Source: an uncultured Clostridia bacterium (lineage in GTDB: Bacteria; Bacillota; Clostridia; TANB77; CAG-508). From it: a stretch of 22,984 nt of DNA. The notes under the pieces were generated by a model. The model made no database searches and was not told the origin of the DNA. It saw only the letters and a list, made by a program, of their open reading frames with translations. Position 1 is the stretch's first letter, and each line of letters starts with the position of its first letter. A program made the position numbers and the translations under genes. Location: assembly GCA_934120675.1 (NCBI GenBank), contig CAKOUU010000022.1, positions 1 to 22,984 of the forward strand. The letters are read 5' to 3'. This document shows, one piece after another, positions 1 through 6,941 of the stretch.

Positions 1-2
1 TT

Positions 3-109
3 ATTGCTATTACTATATCACAAATTCCTTAATTATTCCATAGTTTACCATTAATTCTATTACTTTTCATCGTGGTAGGGGTATTTTACTGGGGTAAAGT
101 ACAAAAATA
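3..109 (+). pseudogene. Possible 3' end of a broken membrane-protein frame
   Basis: At the left edge a plus-strand frame ends at a TAA at 107-109. Its last 25 codons read as one hydrophobic helix followed by WGKVQK and stop, which is typical of a membrane-protein C-terminus. The same frame is interrupted by a TAA at 30-32 and has no start codon between the two stops. It may be a decayed gene end or a coincidental open frame. The upstream part lies outside the window, so the identity is unknown. Confidence 0.2.
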
Positions 110-134
110 AGACTACTTATTTTCTTGTAGTCTT
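100..134 (-). terminator. Rho-independent terminator (minus strand)
   Basis: Arms 109-116 and 127-134 (AAGACTAC/GTAGTCTT) form an 8-bp stem with a 10-nt loop. Read on the minus strand the stem is followed by ATTTTTGT, a usable U-rich tail. It would end transcription arriving from the minus-strand gene remnant and Nudix gene to its right. Confidence 0.5.
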
Positions 135-233
135 ACTCCTATCTATATTCTATAATTTAATTTTTATTTACTTGTTTCGGGTTATGAGCCAATATCTATC
201 TCTTCCTCACAATATCCTTAATTCTTTTAATCT

Positions 234-514
234 CTAGATATCCTTCTGTTGAATCATCAATTCAACTGGAGAATATCCACCTAAAACATACTGCGGGCTA
301 TTATTATACCATGTCAAGAAAATTTTCATAAAATCTGCAACATCATTTTCATTTTTAAAATTACAATAATCCAGCAATTCCTTTAATATTTTTCTCCAAA
401 TTCATTTCTTTTAATAATTCTTTGAAATGGATATTCCCAAATGTCTTCATTTAGTTTTTCAATCCTTCCATATCTTTTTGCTATTTCTTTATTATCCTTT
501 ATATTTATTTTAAA
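234..514 (-). pseudogene. Frameshifted remnant of an unidentified gene
   Basis: Read on the minus strand, an open stretch from 514 gives peptide-like sequence containing WEYPFQRIIKRNEFGEK. It runs into a stop unless one base is inserted in the short A-run near 390. After that shift it continues as KELLDYCNF, then WYNNSPQYVLGGYSPVEL, and ends at TAG 234-236. Two consecutive frames that look like one protein indicate a single-base deletion. There is no start codon, and the remnant overlaps the 3' end of the Nudix gene. The final N-N-x-P...GGYSPVEL pattern resembles the end of DDE/rve transposases, and also of some SEC-C-type Firmicutes proteins. I cannot choose between these. Confidence 0.35.
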
Positions 515-978
515 TCATTGTTTATTTTGTGAACTGGAAATTTATTTTCCTTCAAAATATCTTTTACTACTATTGGTAATAATGGATACTCATCTATTTT
601 TCTCAAATCAAGCCATTCATATTGTAGATATTCTTTTCCTTCAATATTTTTCATTGTACATTCTATTTTTTGGTCCTCTTCTTCTGTAAATTCTGCTTTA
701 TGTATAAATAATATTTCATGATATTTTGAACCTTTCATTTCAAAAAAGTTTTCAATTGTTGCAATATATCCTGTTATTTCAATGTCTTTCCCTAGTTCTT
801 CCTTTATTTCTCTTTTTATTGTGTTAGATGAATCTTCTCCTATTTTAACTCTGCCTCCTATTAATGCGTAGTGATTAGAATTTATATTTCTGTGCGCTAA
901 CACTTTTCCGTTATGAATTATTACTCCTGCTGCTCTTACATTTAGTTTAAATTCTTCTACATCAATTGTTAAATCCAT
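505..978 (-). CDS. Nudix hydrolase
   Basis: A 157-residue protein with a clear Nudix box at about residues 42-64: G42, then E48, then R56-E57-I-K-E60-E61-L-G63, matching G-x5-E-x7-RE-U-x-EE-x-G. The acidic residues bind Mg2+ for hydrolysis of a nucleoside-diphosphate-linked substrate. Family members cleave NTPs, ADP-ribose, capped RNA or related compounds, and the substrate cannot be told from this sequence. The length is that of a single-domain cytosolic Nudix enzyme. A GAGAGGAG ribosome binding site lies about 8 nt before the ATG. A TATAAT-like -10 at 1005-1010 (minus) could give it its own promoter, though the -35 is weak. It lies 55 bp downstream of the HNH gene in the same orientation. 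The family call is firm; the biological role is open. Confidence 0.85.
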   Translation of the reverse strand: MDLTIDVEEFKLNVRAAGVIIHNGKVLAHRNINSNHYALIGGRVKIGEDSSNTIKREIKEELGKDIEITGYIATIENFFEMKGSKYHEILFIHKAEFTEEEDQKIECTMKNIEGKEYLQYEWLDLRKIDEYPLLPIVVKDILKENKFPVHKINNDLK

Positions 979-1033
979 TTAAATCTCTCCTCTCTTTTTC
1001 CACAATTATATCACTATCTGTGTATAATTAAAA

Positions 1034-2050
1034 CTATTTGTTATCCCTTTCATATATTAATTCATATAATGGATTATTTGTATACACAAATTTTTGTTTT
1101 TCTTCTGTTTCATATTTTCCATCATATTTTTTTATTTCTTTTTCTATGAATTTCATTACTTCATCGTTTTTCGTTCCTATTTCTACTTCATATTCTGATG
1201 CTTTAATGTTATTTGCATTTATTTCATTTTTAAATGATGCTTTATATATGTCATTTTTACACATTCTAATTGATATATATTTATTGACTTTATTTTTATA
1301 AGATTTACTTAGCGTTATTGAAAATAAATTATTTCCACTTCCTTGCCATATATTCCAATTATATTTTTTTGCAAGTTCACAAATATAATATACTAAACTT
1401 TCAAATTTCTCTTCTTTCTCTCTGTAATATTTACTTTTTTGTTTTAAGTTTCCGTATTTTTTATCATACGCATCTAACCTCATTTTTAATACTCCTGCAT
1501 CTGTTGACGTGTTATACCAAGGATGACCGTAATGTGTTGATGTTTTTCCTATGTCTGTGTTCCAAAATTTTCTTAAGTCACTGTTACTTATTATATCTCT
1601 ATCTCTTAGCTCTTGGCTAAAACTTTTTCCATATATAAATTGATATTCTTCTTGTGCTTTAATTTTCCAAAATGTGTCATATAGTGGTGTTCCATATGCT
1701 CTAATCCAGTCCCACATAAAGTTTTTATCTTCTACGTTTGGGGCTTCTATGTGGCATCTTTTGCATAATAATACCAAATTTGATGGTGTATCTTTTCCTC
1801 CTAAACTGTCTGGTATTATATGACATCTTTCTAGTGTCTTTTTGTACCCACATCTCCAGCATCTCTCTTTTGCCTCTGCCCAGTCTACACTCAATCCTAA
1901 TTCTTCTTGTCTACTTGTCCAATAGTTTGCAATTTCTTTTTTTGTAGTTTTTATTGGTTTTCGTTTGTTTTTTTGTTTTAATTTTTCTTTTAGTTTTTTG
2001 TTTTCTACTTCTAATTGTTGTATTTTTTCTTGTAATTCCTCTATATTCAT
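1034..2050 (-). CDS. HNH endonuclease with N-terminal coiled coil
   Basis: A 338-residue protein. Residues 1-30 form a charged Leu/Lys/Glu heptad-like coiled coil. Residues 64-100 hold an HNH fold with two zinc-binding pairs: C64-x2-C67, then CHIIP with H77, then GGKD and PxN91L, then C96-x2-C99-H100. This is the classic His-Asn-His metal-dependent nuclease arrangement with a Zn ribbon. The remaining ~230 residues are Lys/Tyr-rich and not recognised; they may be a DNA-recognition domain. The start is set by AGAGGTG 6 nt before the ATG. It sits 59 bp after the rRNA methyltransferase gene and upstream of the Nudix gene, possibly cotranscribed. It could be a homing-type nuclease, a stand-alone restriction or defence nuclease, or a prophage remnant; no methylase partner or phage gene is next to it. 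Confidence 0.8.
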   Translation of the reverse strand: MNIEELQEKIQQLEVENKKLKEKLKQKNKRKPIKTTKKEIANYWTSRQEELGLSVDWAEAKERCWRCGYKKTLERCHIIPDSLGGKDTPSNLVLLCKRCHIEAPNVEDKNFMWDWIRAYGTPLYDTFWKIKAQEEYQFIYGKSFSQELRDRDIISNSDLRKFWNTDIGKTSTHYGHPWYNTSTDAGVLKMRLDAYDKKYGNLKQKSKYYREKEEKFESLVYYICELAKKYNWNIWQGSGNNLFSITLSKSYKNKVNKYISIRMCKNDIYKASFKNEINANNIKASEYEVEIGTKNDEVMKFIEKEIKKYDGKYETEEKQKFVYTNNPLYELIYERDNK

Positions 2051-2109
2051 TTTTTCACCTCTTTTTTTGCTAAAATTATTTATTTTTATTTTCTCTCTTT
2101 TTACGCATA

Positions 2110-3003
2110 TTACTTGTTTTTTCTTATTTTTGCAACAAAGAATCCCTCATATAATTCTGTCGGTTTTACACATAGAGTTCCAGAAATTTTTGTTGGAAGT
2201 ATTGGTAATTCTTCCATTCCTTCAAAGTTTATAGGAACAATTTCTATGTTTCCGTTTTTTATAACTGATGCCACAACATCTTCGTTTTCACAATCTAATA
2301 TTGAGCATGTTGAATATACCATTTCGTGTCCTGGTTTTAGTAATTTTATCGCTTTGCTTAATAATGTTTTTTGTGTCTTTGATGACCTTTCTATTAACTG
2401 TTCTGTAAAATATTTTTCTATGTTTGCATCATTGTAGTCTAATGTTCCGCTTCCGCTACATGGAGCATCTAACAAAATTTGGTCAAATGAGAAAAAGTCG
2501 TCTATAAATCTTGAGTCTTTTGGCATTATGAGCACGCATGTTGCTCCTTGTTTGTCTACATTGTATTTTAATCTTTCTGCTCTTATTTTGTTTTTTTCAC
2601 ATGCAGTTATGTGTGCTTTGTTATTTGTAAGCGCGGCTATTTGCGTTGTTTTCCCTCCTGGTGCTGCTGCCATGTCTAATATGTCTGTTCCTTCTTTTGG
2701 TTCTAGTATTATTGGTGGTAACATTGATGATAGACTTTGCAAATAGATTTTTCCGTTTTTGTATATTTCCATTTCTTGTATTGTTTTTTCGTCTGCATTT
2801 TTTATTATTAGTGCTTCTTTGCTCCATTTTATTGTTTCGTATTCTATTTTTTCTTTTTCTAGTTCTTTTTTTATTTCTTCTATGTTGCTTTTTATTGTGT
2901 TTATTCTTAGTGTTGTTTTTCTTTTTGTTTGATATCCTTCTATTATTTCTTTTGTGATTTTTGTTCCATATTGTTTTTCTAATTTTTCTTCTAAAAATTT
3001 CAT
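2110..3003 (-). CDS. RsmB/NOP2/Sun-family rRNA (cytosine-C5) methyltransferase
   Basis: A 297-residue SAM-dependent RNA m5C methyltransferase. Residues 1-95 form a short N-terminal RNA-binding segment. The SAM-binding motif AAPGGKT is at 113-119. The conserved DAPCSGSGT is at 179-187, and YSTCSI with the catalytic Cys (C233) is at 230-235. In this family one Cys forms the covalent adduct with cytosine C6 and the other (C181) releases it. RsmB and RsmF of other bacteria are about 430-480 residues; this protein lacks their extra C-terminal or N-terminal domains, like the short NOL1/NOP2/Sun proteins common in Clostridia. The expected role is methylation of 16S or other structured RNA; the target base is not deducible. 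GGAG precedes the ATG by 6 nt. A possible structured leader lies immediately upstream. Confidence 0.88.
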   Translation of the reverse strand: MKFLEEKLEKQYGTKITKEIIEGYQTKRKTTLRINTIKSNIEEIKKELEKEKIEYETIKWSKEALIIKNADEKTIQEMEIYKNGKIYLQSLSSMLPPIILEPKEGTDILDMAAAPGGKTTQIAALTNNKAHITACEKNKIRAERLKYNVDKQGATCVLIMPKDSRFIDDFFSFDQILLDAPCSGSGTLDYNDANIEKYFTEQLIERSSKTQKTLLSKAIKLLKPGHEMVYSTCSILDCENEDVVASVIKNGNIEIVPINFEGMEELPILPTKISGTLCVKPTELYEGFFVAKIRKNK

Positions 3004-3031
3004 TTTTTCTCCATTTCACTCTTTTATTAAT

Positions 3032-3104
3032 GCTCTTTTGGAAATGAGTTACAGATAACTTAGTCTTTGGCTTACTTCGTTTGATGTATCACTTCCAAAT
3101 GAGC
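3032..3104 (-). ncRNA. Possible structured 5' leader of the rRNA methyltransferase gene
   Basis: Complementary arms 3032-3043 and 3093-3104 form an 11-bp stem with one A.A mismatch (GCTC-TTTGGAA with TTCCAAA-GAGC on the minus strand). They enclose about 49 nt, including a 5-bp tetraloop hairpin at 3047-3060 (AGTTA/TAACT). The distal arm begins only about 8-10 nt after the transcription start predicted from the promoter at 3121-3149. The ribosome binding site lies about 20 nt past the proximal arm. No T-run follows, so this is not a simple terminator. I do not recognise a known riboswitch class in it. Confidence 0.35.
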
Positions 3105-3120
3105 CATTTCTTATAGTTAA

Positions 3121-3149
3121 ATATTATCATATATATTATTGTTTTACAA
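3121..3149 (-). promoter_or_regulatory. Probable sigma-A promoter for the methyltransferase group
   Basis: On the minus strand, TTGTAA (3144-3149), a 17-bp spacer and TAATAT (3121-3126). The spacing is ideal and both hexamers are 4/6 to consensus. It points into the leader and methyltransferase gene. Confidence 0.4.
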
Positions 3150-3186
3150 TTATTAACGGAAATTTTTGGAAATTTTTTCAAAACTA

Positions 3187-3216
3187 TTGACAAATTTGTT
3201 TTTTAGGATGTATAAT
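3187..3216 (+). promoter_or_regulatory. Consensus sigma-A promoter of the tRNA-fMet gene
   Basis: A perfect -35 TTGACA (3187-3192), an 18-bp spacer and a perfect -10 TATAAT (3211-3216), with the tRNA starting 17 bp later. A promoter this close to consensus fits a constitutively high-output stable RNA gene. Confidence 0.9.
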
Positions 3217-3232
3217 AAACTAGTCAACACAT

Positions 3233-3308
3233 CGCGGGGTGGAGCAGTTGGCAGCTCGCAGGGCTCATAACCCTGAGGTCGGTGGTTCGAGTCCATCCCC
3301 CGCAACCA
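3233..3308 (+). tRNA. Initiator tRNA-fMet (anticodon CAT)
   Basis: A complete 76-nt cloverleaf including an encoded 3' CCA. The acceptor stem CGCGGGG/CCCCGCA leaves the first C unpaired opposite A72, the hallmark of bacterial initiator tRNA that permits formylation and blocks elongation use. The anticodon stem ends in three G:C pairs (GGG/CCC) flanking CTCATAA, the P-site selection feature of initiators. The T loop GGTTCGAGTCC is canonical. It therefore decodes AUG at initiation rather than being an elongator Met or Ile2 tRNA. It stands alone with its own promoter and terminator. Confidence 0.97.
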
Positions 3309-3318
3309 AAAATTTTAG

Positions 3319-3346
3319 CATCTACATTTAGTAGATGTTTTTTATT
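3319..3346 (+). terminator. Rho-independent terminator of tRNA-fMet
   Basis: Stem CATCTAC (3319-3325) and GTAGATG (3331-3337) with a 5-nt loop, followed directly by TTTTTTATT. It lies 10 nt after the tRNA CCA end. Confidence 0.9.
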
Positions 3347-3354
3347 AGTTATAA

Positions 3355-3394
3355 AAAAAGTTATGAAAGTTTTTATATACTTTCATAACTTTTT
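3355..3394. terminator. Bidirectional terminator hairpin
   Basis: A perfect 16-bp stem, 3355-3370 with 3379-3394, and an 8-nt loop. The stem is closed by an A-run on one side and a T-run on the other, so it has a U-tail in both directions. It separates the plus-strand tRNA from the minus-strand gene ending at 3398. Confidence 0.85.
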
Positions 3395-3397
3395 ATA

Positions 3398-4048
3398 TTA
3401 TTTTTCCGTTGTGAATGAAATCCCCCATGCTTCTTTTAAGATTTGGCCATCTTCTTCAAAGTTATCTGAATCAGATGATTGAGTTATTTCACAACTAATT
3501 AACCATCCACTCGATTTTGAAATTGAATAAATTTCATTATGATATTTTGAACCGTCATTATAAGTTACTTTTACATATGTAACTTCATTATTATTAACAG
3601 TTATTGTTTTTGCATCTTGCCATATTAAATCTTTACAATAATTTAATCCTTGACGTCTTTCATATGTTGATTTTTTCTGATTTTCTACATATTTGCTTAT
3701 TTCTTCATCTTCAAAGCTGTATATCAACCTTGAATTGCCTTTTCTAAATTCTGCTGTTGAATTCATTGTATCTGTTATTTCGTCATTATATGTATAACCT
3801 TCTGGTCCTGTTATATAAAATGTTTTACTTGATGTATATGATCTTAATTTAAATTTTTCGTCTCCTGTATTTTTGTTTGATTTTTCTGAATTATTTGTTG
3901 ATTTACTTTCATTTTTGCTTACTGTATCGCTTGTCGCATTTTGAGCAGAATTATTTTCTGCTTTTTTTCTAAATGCAAAAAACGTAATTCCTACTAATAT
4001 GCATACACATACTAATACTATAATTGATATTAATATTTTCTTTTTCAT
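3398..4048 (-). CDS. Membrane-anchored extracytoplasmic protein, unknown function
   Basis: A 216-residue protein. Residues 1-27 (MKKK start, then a hydrophobic stretch and RKK) form an N-terminal signal anchor. No lipobox Cys is placed for lipoprotein processing. Residues 30-67 form a Ser/Asn/Lys-rich low-complexity linker. Residues 68-216 form a compact beta-rich domain with a Tyr/Ser-rich pattern ending in WGISFTTEK. I do not recognise the domain; the layout resembles the small stress or lipoprotein-like surface proteins common in Clostridia. AAAGGGGA lies 7 nt before the ATG. It is 43 bp downstream of the acyl-CoA synthetase gene in the same orientation with no hairpin between them, so the two are probably cotranscribed. 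Confidence 0.7.
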   Translation of the reverse strand: MKKKILISIIVLVCVCILVGITFFAFRKKAENNSAQNATSDTVSKNESKSTNNSEKSNKNTGDEKFKLRSYTSSKTFYITGPEGYTYNDEITDTMNSTAEFRKGNSRLIYSFEDEEISKYVENQKKSTYERRQGLNYCKDLIWQDAKTITVNNNEVTYVKVTYNDGSKYHNEIYSISKSSGWLISCEITQSSDSDNFEEDGQILKEAWGISFTTEK

Positions 4049-4091
4049 TATCCATTCCCCTTTATATTCTTTTATAATGTAATTAAAATTA

Positions 4092-5942
4092 CTATTTATT
4101 CAATTCCTTATATCTCTTAATTTTCATAGTAGAAGTTTTTTCAAACTCTCCATCTTTAATTTCAAGAGCCTTAACTGCTTTGTAAGAAGTCAATTTTTTA
4201 TTTACTTCTTTGATGTTCTTCCAAATCACATCATAAATTTCTTTTTCTGAAAGGTCACCATGTAGTTCTTTGATTTTGTCATAATCTGGAATAACCCTTG
4301 CAGTAATAATCAATTCTTTTTCTTCTCTTCTACTGTTAGCTTCTGGCTTTTTACCATAAACCATAGATTCTTTTATTTCATCTACTTTATCTAATAGCAT
4401 TTCGATTTCTTCTGGATAAATATTTTTTCCATTTTGAGTAACAATAACGTTTTTGCTTCTTCCTGTTATAAAGATGTACCCATCATCATCTATATATCCG
4501 ATGTCTCCTGCATTGAAGTATCCGTCTTCGTCTATTACCTTTTTAGTTTCTTCTTCATCTTCATAATATCCTAACATTAAAGTTGGTGATTTTATCAAAA
4601 TTTCTCCCTCTCCGTTTTCGTTTGGGTCTTTTATTTTAATATCCGCTTGAACTATTGCTTTACCAGCTGAACCTACACATGGCTTGTATTCTGGTGTTAA
4701 TGCCGCTATTGGTGCTGTTTCTGTTAATCCATATCCTTGTAGGAATGTGATTCCTATATCTTCAAGCCAGTTACCAACTCTTTTGTCTATTGGAGCTGCT
4801 GCAGATACTATGATTCTTAGTCTTCCTCCTAAGTTGTCATATATTTCTTTGAATACTTTTTTCTTGATGTCTATTCCTGCTCCTTTTAGTGCGTTTGTTA
4901 CTGATATCATTGTGTTTACCATTTTGTCTTTTTTACTTTTTACTATTTTTTCATTTATTTTTTTGTACAAACTTTCTACTAATAATGGAACAGTTAGAAT
5001 TGCTGTTGGATGTGCTTCTTGTAAGTTTGGTACTATGTATCTTAGACCTTCACATACTGCTACTGATGCTCCTGTTGCCATTGGTAGTAAAAATCCTATT
5101 GTTGATTCATAGCAGTGATGTAATGGCAATACTGAAAATAGCATGTCTATTGGATATAGTTTTACATATGCTGTTACAGCATTGATGTTTTCTGCCAGGT
5201 TTCTGTTGTTTAGCATTACTCCTTTTGCATTTGACGTTGTTCCTGATGTGAAGAATAGTATTTTGAATTCTTCTGGGTCTATTTCTATTTTTTCGAAACT
5301 GTTATCTCCTGATTTTATTATTGATTTTCCTAAATCTATTAAATATTGTAATCCAACCTCTTTGTCTTCTAGTTTGTTTTCTGATTTCATTTCAATAAAA
5401 TATTCTACTTCTGGAATGTCTTCTTTTATTTTTTTGATGTCTTCTGCTTTTCTAGGTGAATATATTATTGCTGATGCTCTTGATCTTCTTACTATATTTT
5501 CTAATTCATTTAATGGTAATTCTCTGTCTGTTGGTACTGCAATTCCTACTCCACATAGCATTGCCATATATGATACATACCATCCATATTGTGTTTCCCC
5601 AATTATTATTACTCTTTTATTTCTTAGGTTTAAGACATTTGTTAATGCTGTTCCTAAACCAAATACATCTTCTTTAAATTCTTTGTATGTTGTTATTTTA
5701 TATGGAGTTTTGTGGTCTGGTTTTTCTAATATACAGTCTTCATCTGGATATTTTTCTGCTGAATTTAAAAAGAATTCTTTTACTGTTTTGTAGTGTGTCA
5801 TATCTTCATATGGTGTTTCTCTTTTTTTCTTTAAATTCTTCTTTTCTAATTTTTCATAATCAATTTCTTCTAATTCTTCCATTACGTCCATTTTCATTTT
5901 TTTAAATTTCATCTTTGGAACTTTCATGTCTCGTAATCCCAT
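4092..5942 (-). CDS. Long-chain acyl-CoA synthetase (AMP-forming)
   Basis: A 616-618-residue ANL-superfamily adenylating enzyme. It activates a fatty acid with ATP to acyl-AMP and then forms the CoA thioester. In residue numbers of the 618-residue reading: the ATP P-loop TSGTTSNAKGV is at 234-244, GYGLTETAP at 405-413, the hinge-side FNAGDIGYIDDDG at 478-490, and GRSKNVIVTQNGKNIYPEEIE at 496-516. Together these are characteristic of FadD-like long-chain enzymes. An unusual Lys/Met/Glu-rich N-terminal extension of about 45 residues precedes the domain and might be a helical membrane-contact segment. Two in-frame ATGs exist, at 5948 and 5942. GAGG lies only about 2 nt before the first and about 8 nt before the second, so 5942 is preferred. 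The long-chain preference is inferred from family resemblance; no fatty-acid genes adjoin it. Confidence 0.9.
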   Translation of the reverse strand: MGLRDMKVPKMKFKKMKMDVMEELEEIDYEKLEKKNLKKKRETPYEDMTHYKTVKEFFLNSAEKYPDEDCILEKPDHKTPYKITTYKEFKEDVFGLGTALTNVLNLRNKRVIIIGETQYGWYVSYMAMLCGVGIAVPTDRELPLNELENIVRRSRASAIIYSPRKAEDIKKIKEDIPEVEYFIEMKSENKLEDKEVGLQYLIDLGKSIIKSGDNSFEKIEIDPEEFKILFFTSGTTSNAKGVMLNNRNLAENINAVTAYVKLYPIDMLFSVLPLHHCYESTIGFLLPMATGASVAVCEGLRYIVPNLQEAHPTAILTVPLLVESLYKKINEKIVKSKKDKMVNTMISVTNALKGAGIDIKKKVFKEIYDNLGGRLRIIVSAAAPIDKRVGNWLEDIGITFLQGYGLTETAPIAALTPEYKPCVGSAGKAIVQADIKIKDPNENGEGEILIKSPTLMLGYYEDEEETKKVIDEDGYFNAGDIGYIDDDGYIFITGRSKNVIVTQNGKNIYPEEIEMLLDKVDEIKESMVYGKKPEANSRREEKELIITARVIPDYDKIKELHGDLSEKEIYDVIWKNIKEVNKKLTSYKAVKALEIKDGEFEKTSTMKIKRYKELNK

Positions 5943-5978
5943 TTTCATTACCTCTTTTATTTAATTTTTTACTTTTAT

Positions 5979-6007
5979 ATTATATAGGAAATTTTTTGTT
6001 TTTTCAA
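5979..6007 (-). promoter_or_regulatory. Sigma-A promoter of the acyl-CoA synthetase gene
   Basis: On the minus strand, TTGAAA (6002-6007), a 17-bp spacer and TATAAT (5979-5984), about 35 bp before the start codon. -10 perfect, -35 5/6. Confidence 0.8.
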
Positions 6008-6093
6008 TACCTAATTTTTATTGAACTCCTCGGTCGATTTTTCATGTTATAATTTATGGTTTATGCAAAATAATTGATGTGCAATGTAATTTT

Positions 6094-6129
6094 ATATATT
6101 AGGAAAGTTTCATAACTTTCCTAATATAT
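6094..6129. terminator. Hairpin with repeated stem, likely terminator
   Basis: A perfect 16-bp stem, 6094-6109 with 6114-6129, and a TCAT loop. On the plus strand it is followed by G and eight A's, so it lacks a plus-strand U-tail. The same ~15-bp stem recurs at 14963-15000 with a different loop. Confidence 0.55.
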
Positions 6130-6130
6130 G

Positions 6131-6160
6131 AAAAAAAACTGAGATTTTGCTCTCAGTTTT
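6131..6160 (-). terminator. Rho-independent terminator of the cohesin operon
   Basis: A perfect 10-bp stem AAAACTGAGA (6135-6144) with TCTCAGTTTT (6151-6160) and a 6-nt loop. On the minus strand it is followed by an uninterrupted T-run. It lies about 13 bp beyond the stop codon of the LPKTG protein gene. Confidence 0.88.
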
Positions 6161-6172
6161 TATCTATATGTT

Positions 6173-6889
6173 TTATTTTACATCTTTTGCAATTTTTTTA
6201 TATAAAGCATAGCTTAATATTCCTATTATTGCTACAACTACTATCGCTATAACTCCGGCTTGTCCTAAACCTGTTTTTGGTAATGTTGTCTTTTTTGTAG
6301 TTGTTGTATCTTTTACAGTAGTATTTTTTTTATTTGTTGATGGTGTTGGTGTTGGTGTTTCTGTATTGCTTGATGCATCTTTAGTTTTACTAATTGTTAC
6401 AGATGCATTATTTACTGTTATATCACCTGTTCCACCATCTGAAACTCTACCACCTGATGCTGTTATGTCTTTTAAGCTTATTGTTGTTGAATCAACATTA
6501 ACTGGATTCTTAACTTTTAAGCTTATTGTGAAAACTGTCTCAGCAGCTTTTACTTTAGAATCTTTTTGTACTGTCAACATTTTTGAAGATGCTGCATATG
6601 ATGGTGCTTTCCAATTACTACTTGCTGTAAAGTTTGATGATGATATTGCTTCAAATACATTTGTATCATAATCTAATTCTGCTGTAATTGTATCAATACC
6701 ATTTCCTGCATTAACACTTGTTAAGTTAACACTAACTGTTACTGTGTCTCCTGCATTTAGTTTTGAATTACTTGTTAATGACATTCCTACTGAATAGTTT
6801 GTTGCTGCATTTACTCCTGTACATAATGCTATTATCATCATAATTAAAGCAATTGCAATAATTGATTTTAGTTTTGTATTGTTTTTCAT
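6173..6889 (-). CDS. Sortase-anchored cohesin protein (LPKTG)
   Basis: A 238-residue wall-anchored protein. Residues 1-29 are a signal peptide (KNNTK start, hydrophobic core, VNAAT cleavage region). Residues 32-168 form a cohesin-type beta-sandwich: opening VGMSLTSNSKLNAGDTVTVS, then ELDYDTNVFE, and closing strands around VFTISLKVKN. Residues 170-202 are a Thr/Pro/Lys-rich wall-spanning linker with TPTPTP. Residues 203-238 are a complete sorting signal: LPKTG, hydrophobic helix and KKIAKDVK tail. Sortase would cleave after Thr and link the protein to peptidoglycan, leaving one cohesin on the surface to capture a dockerin. AAAGGAG precedes the ATG. It is the last gene of the operon, 52 bp after the 1400-residue protein, whose dockerin is a natural candidate partner. 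No sortase gene is in the window. Confidence 0.85.
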   Translation of the reverse strand: MKNNTKLKSIIAIALIMMIIALCTGVNAATNYSVGMSLTSNSKLNAGDTVTVSVNLTSVNAGNGIDTITAELDYDTNVFEAISSSNFTASSNWKAPSYAASSKMLTVQKDSKVKAAETVFTISLKVKNPVNVDSTTISLKDITASGGRVSDGGTGDITVNNASVTISKTKDASSNTETPTPTPSTNKKNTTVKDTTTTKKTTLPKTGLGQAGVIAIVVVAIIGILSYALYKKIAKDVK

Positions 6890-6941
6890 TTTTGAACTCC
6901 TTTCTTTTGTTTTATATTTTAAAATAAAAATTTTAACTTAA

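Noticed and set aside
2621..3019. A 132-codon Arg/Lys/Asn-rich minus-strand frame overlapping the rRNA methyltransferase.
   Set aside because: It is out of frame with a protein that has complete SAM and catalytic motifs; its composition is that of a shifted AT-rich gene.
3072..3107. An 11-codon frame in the methyltransferase leader as a gene.
   Set aside because: No good ribosome binding site and no recognised product; kept only as part of the leader finding.
4684..5905. Several Leu/Phe-rich plus-strand open frames across the acyl-CoA synthetase gene, and similar ones opposite most minus-strand genes.
   Set aside because: They lie antisense to strongly supported genes, lack ribosome binding sites, and their hydrophobicity is explained by reading AT-rich codons backwards.
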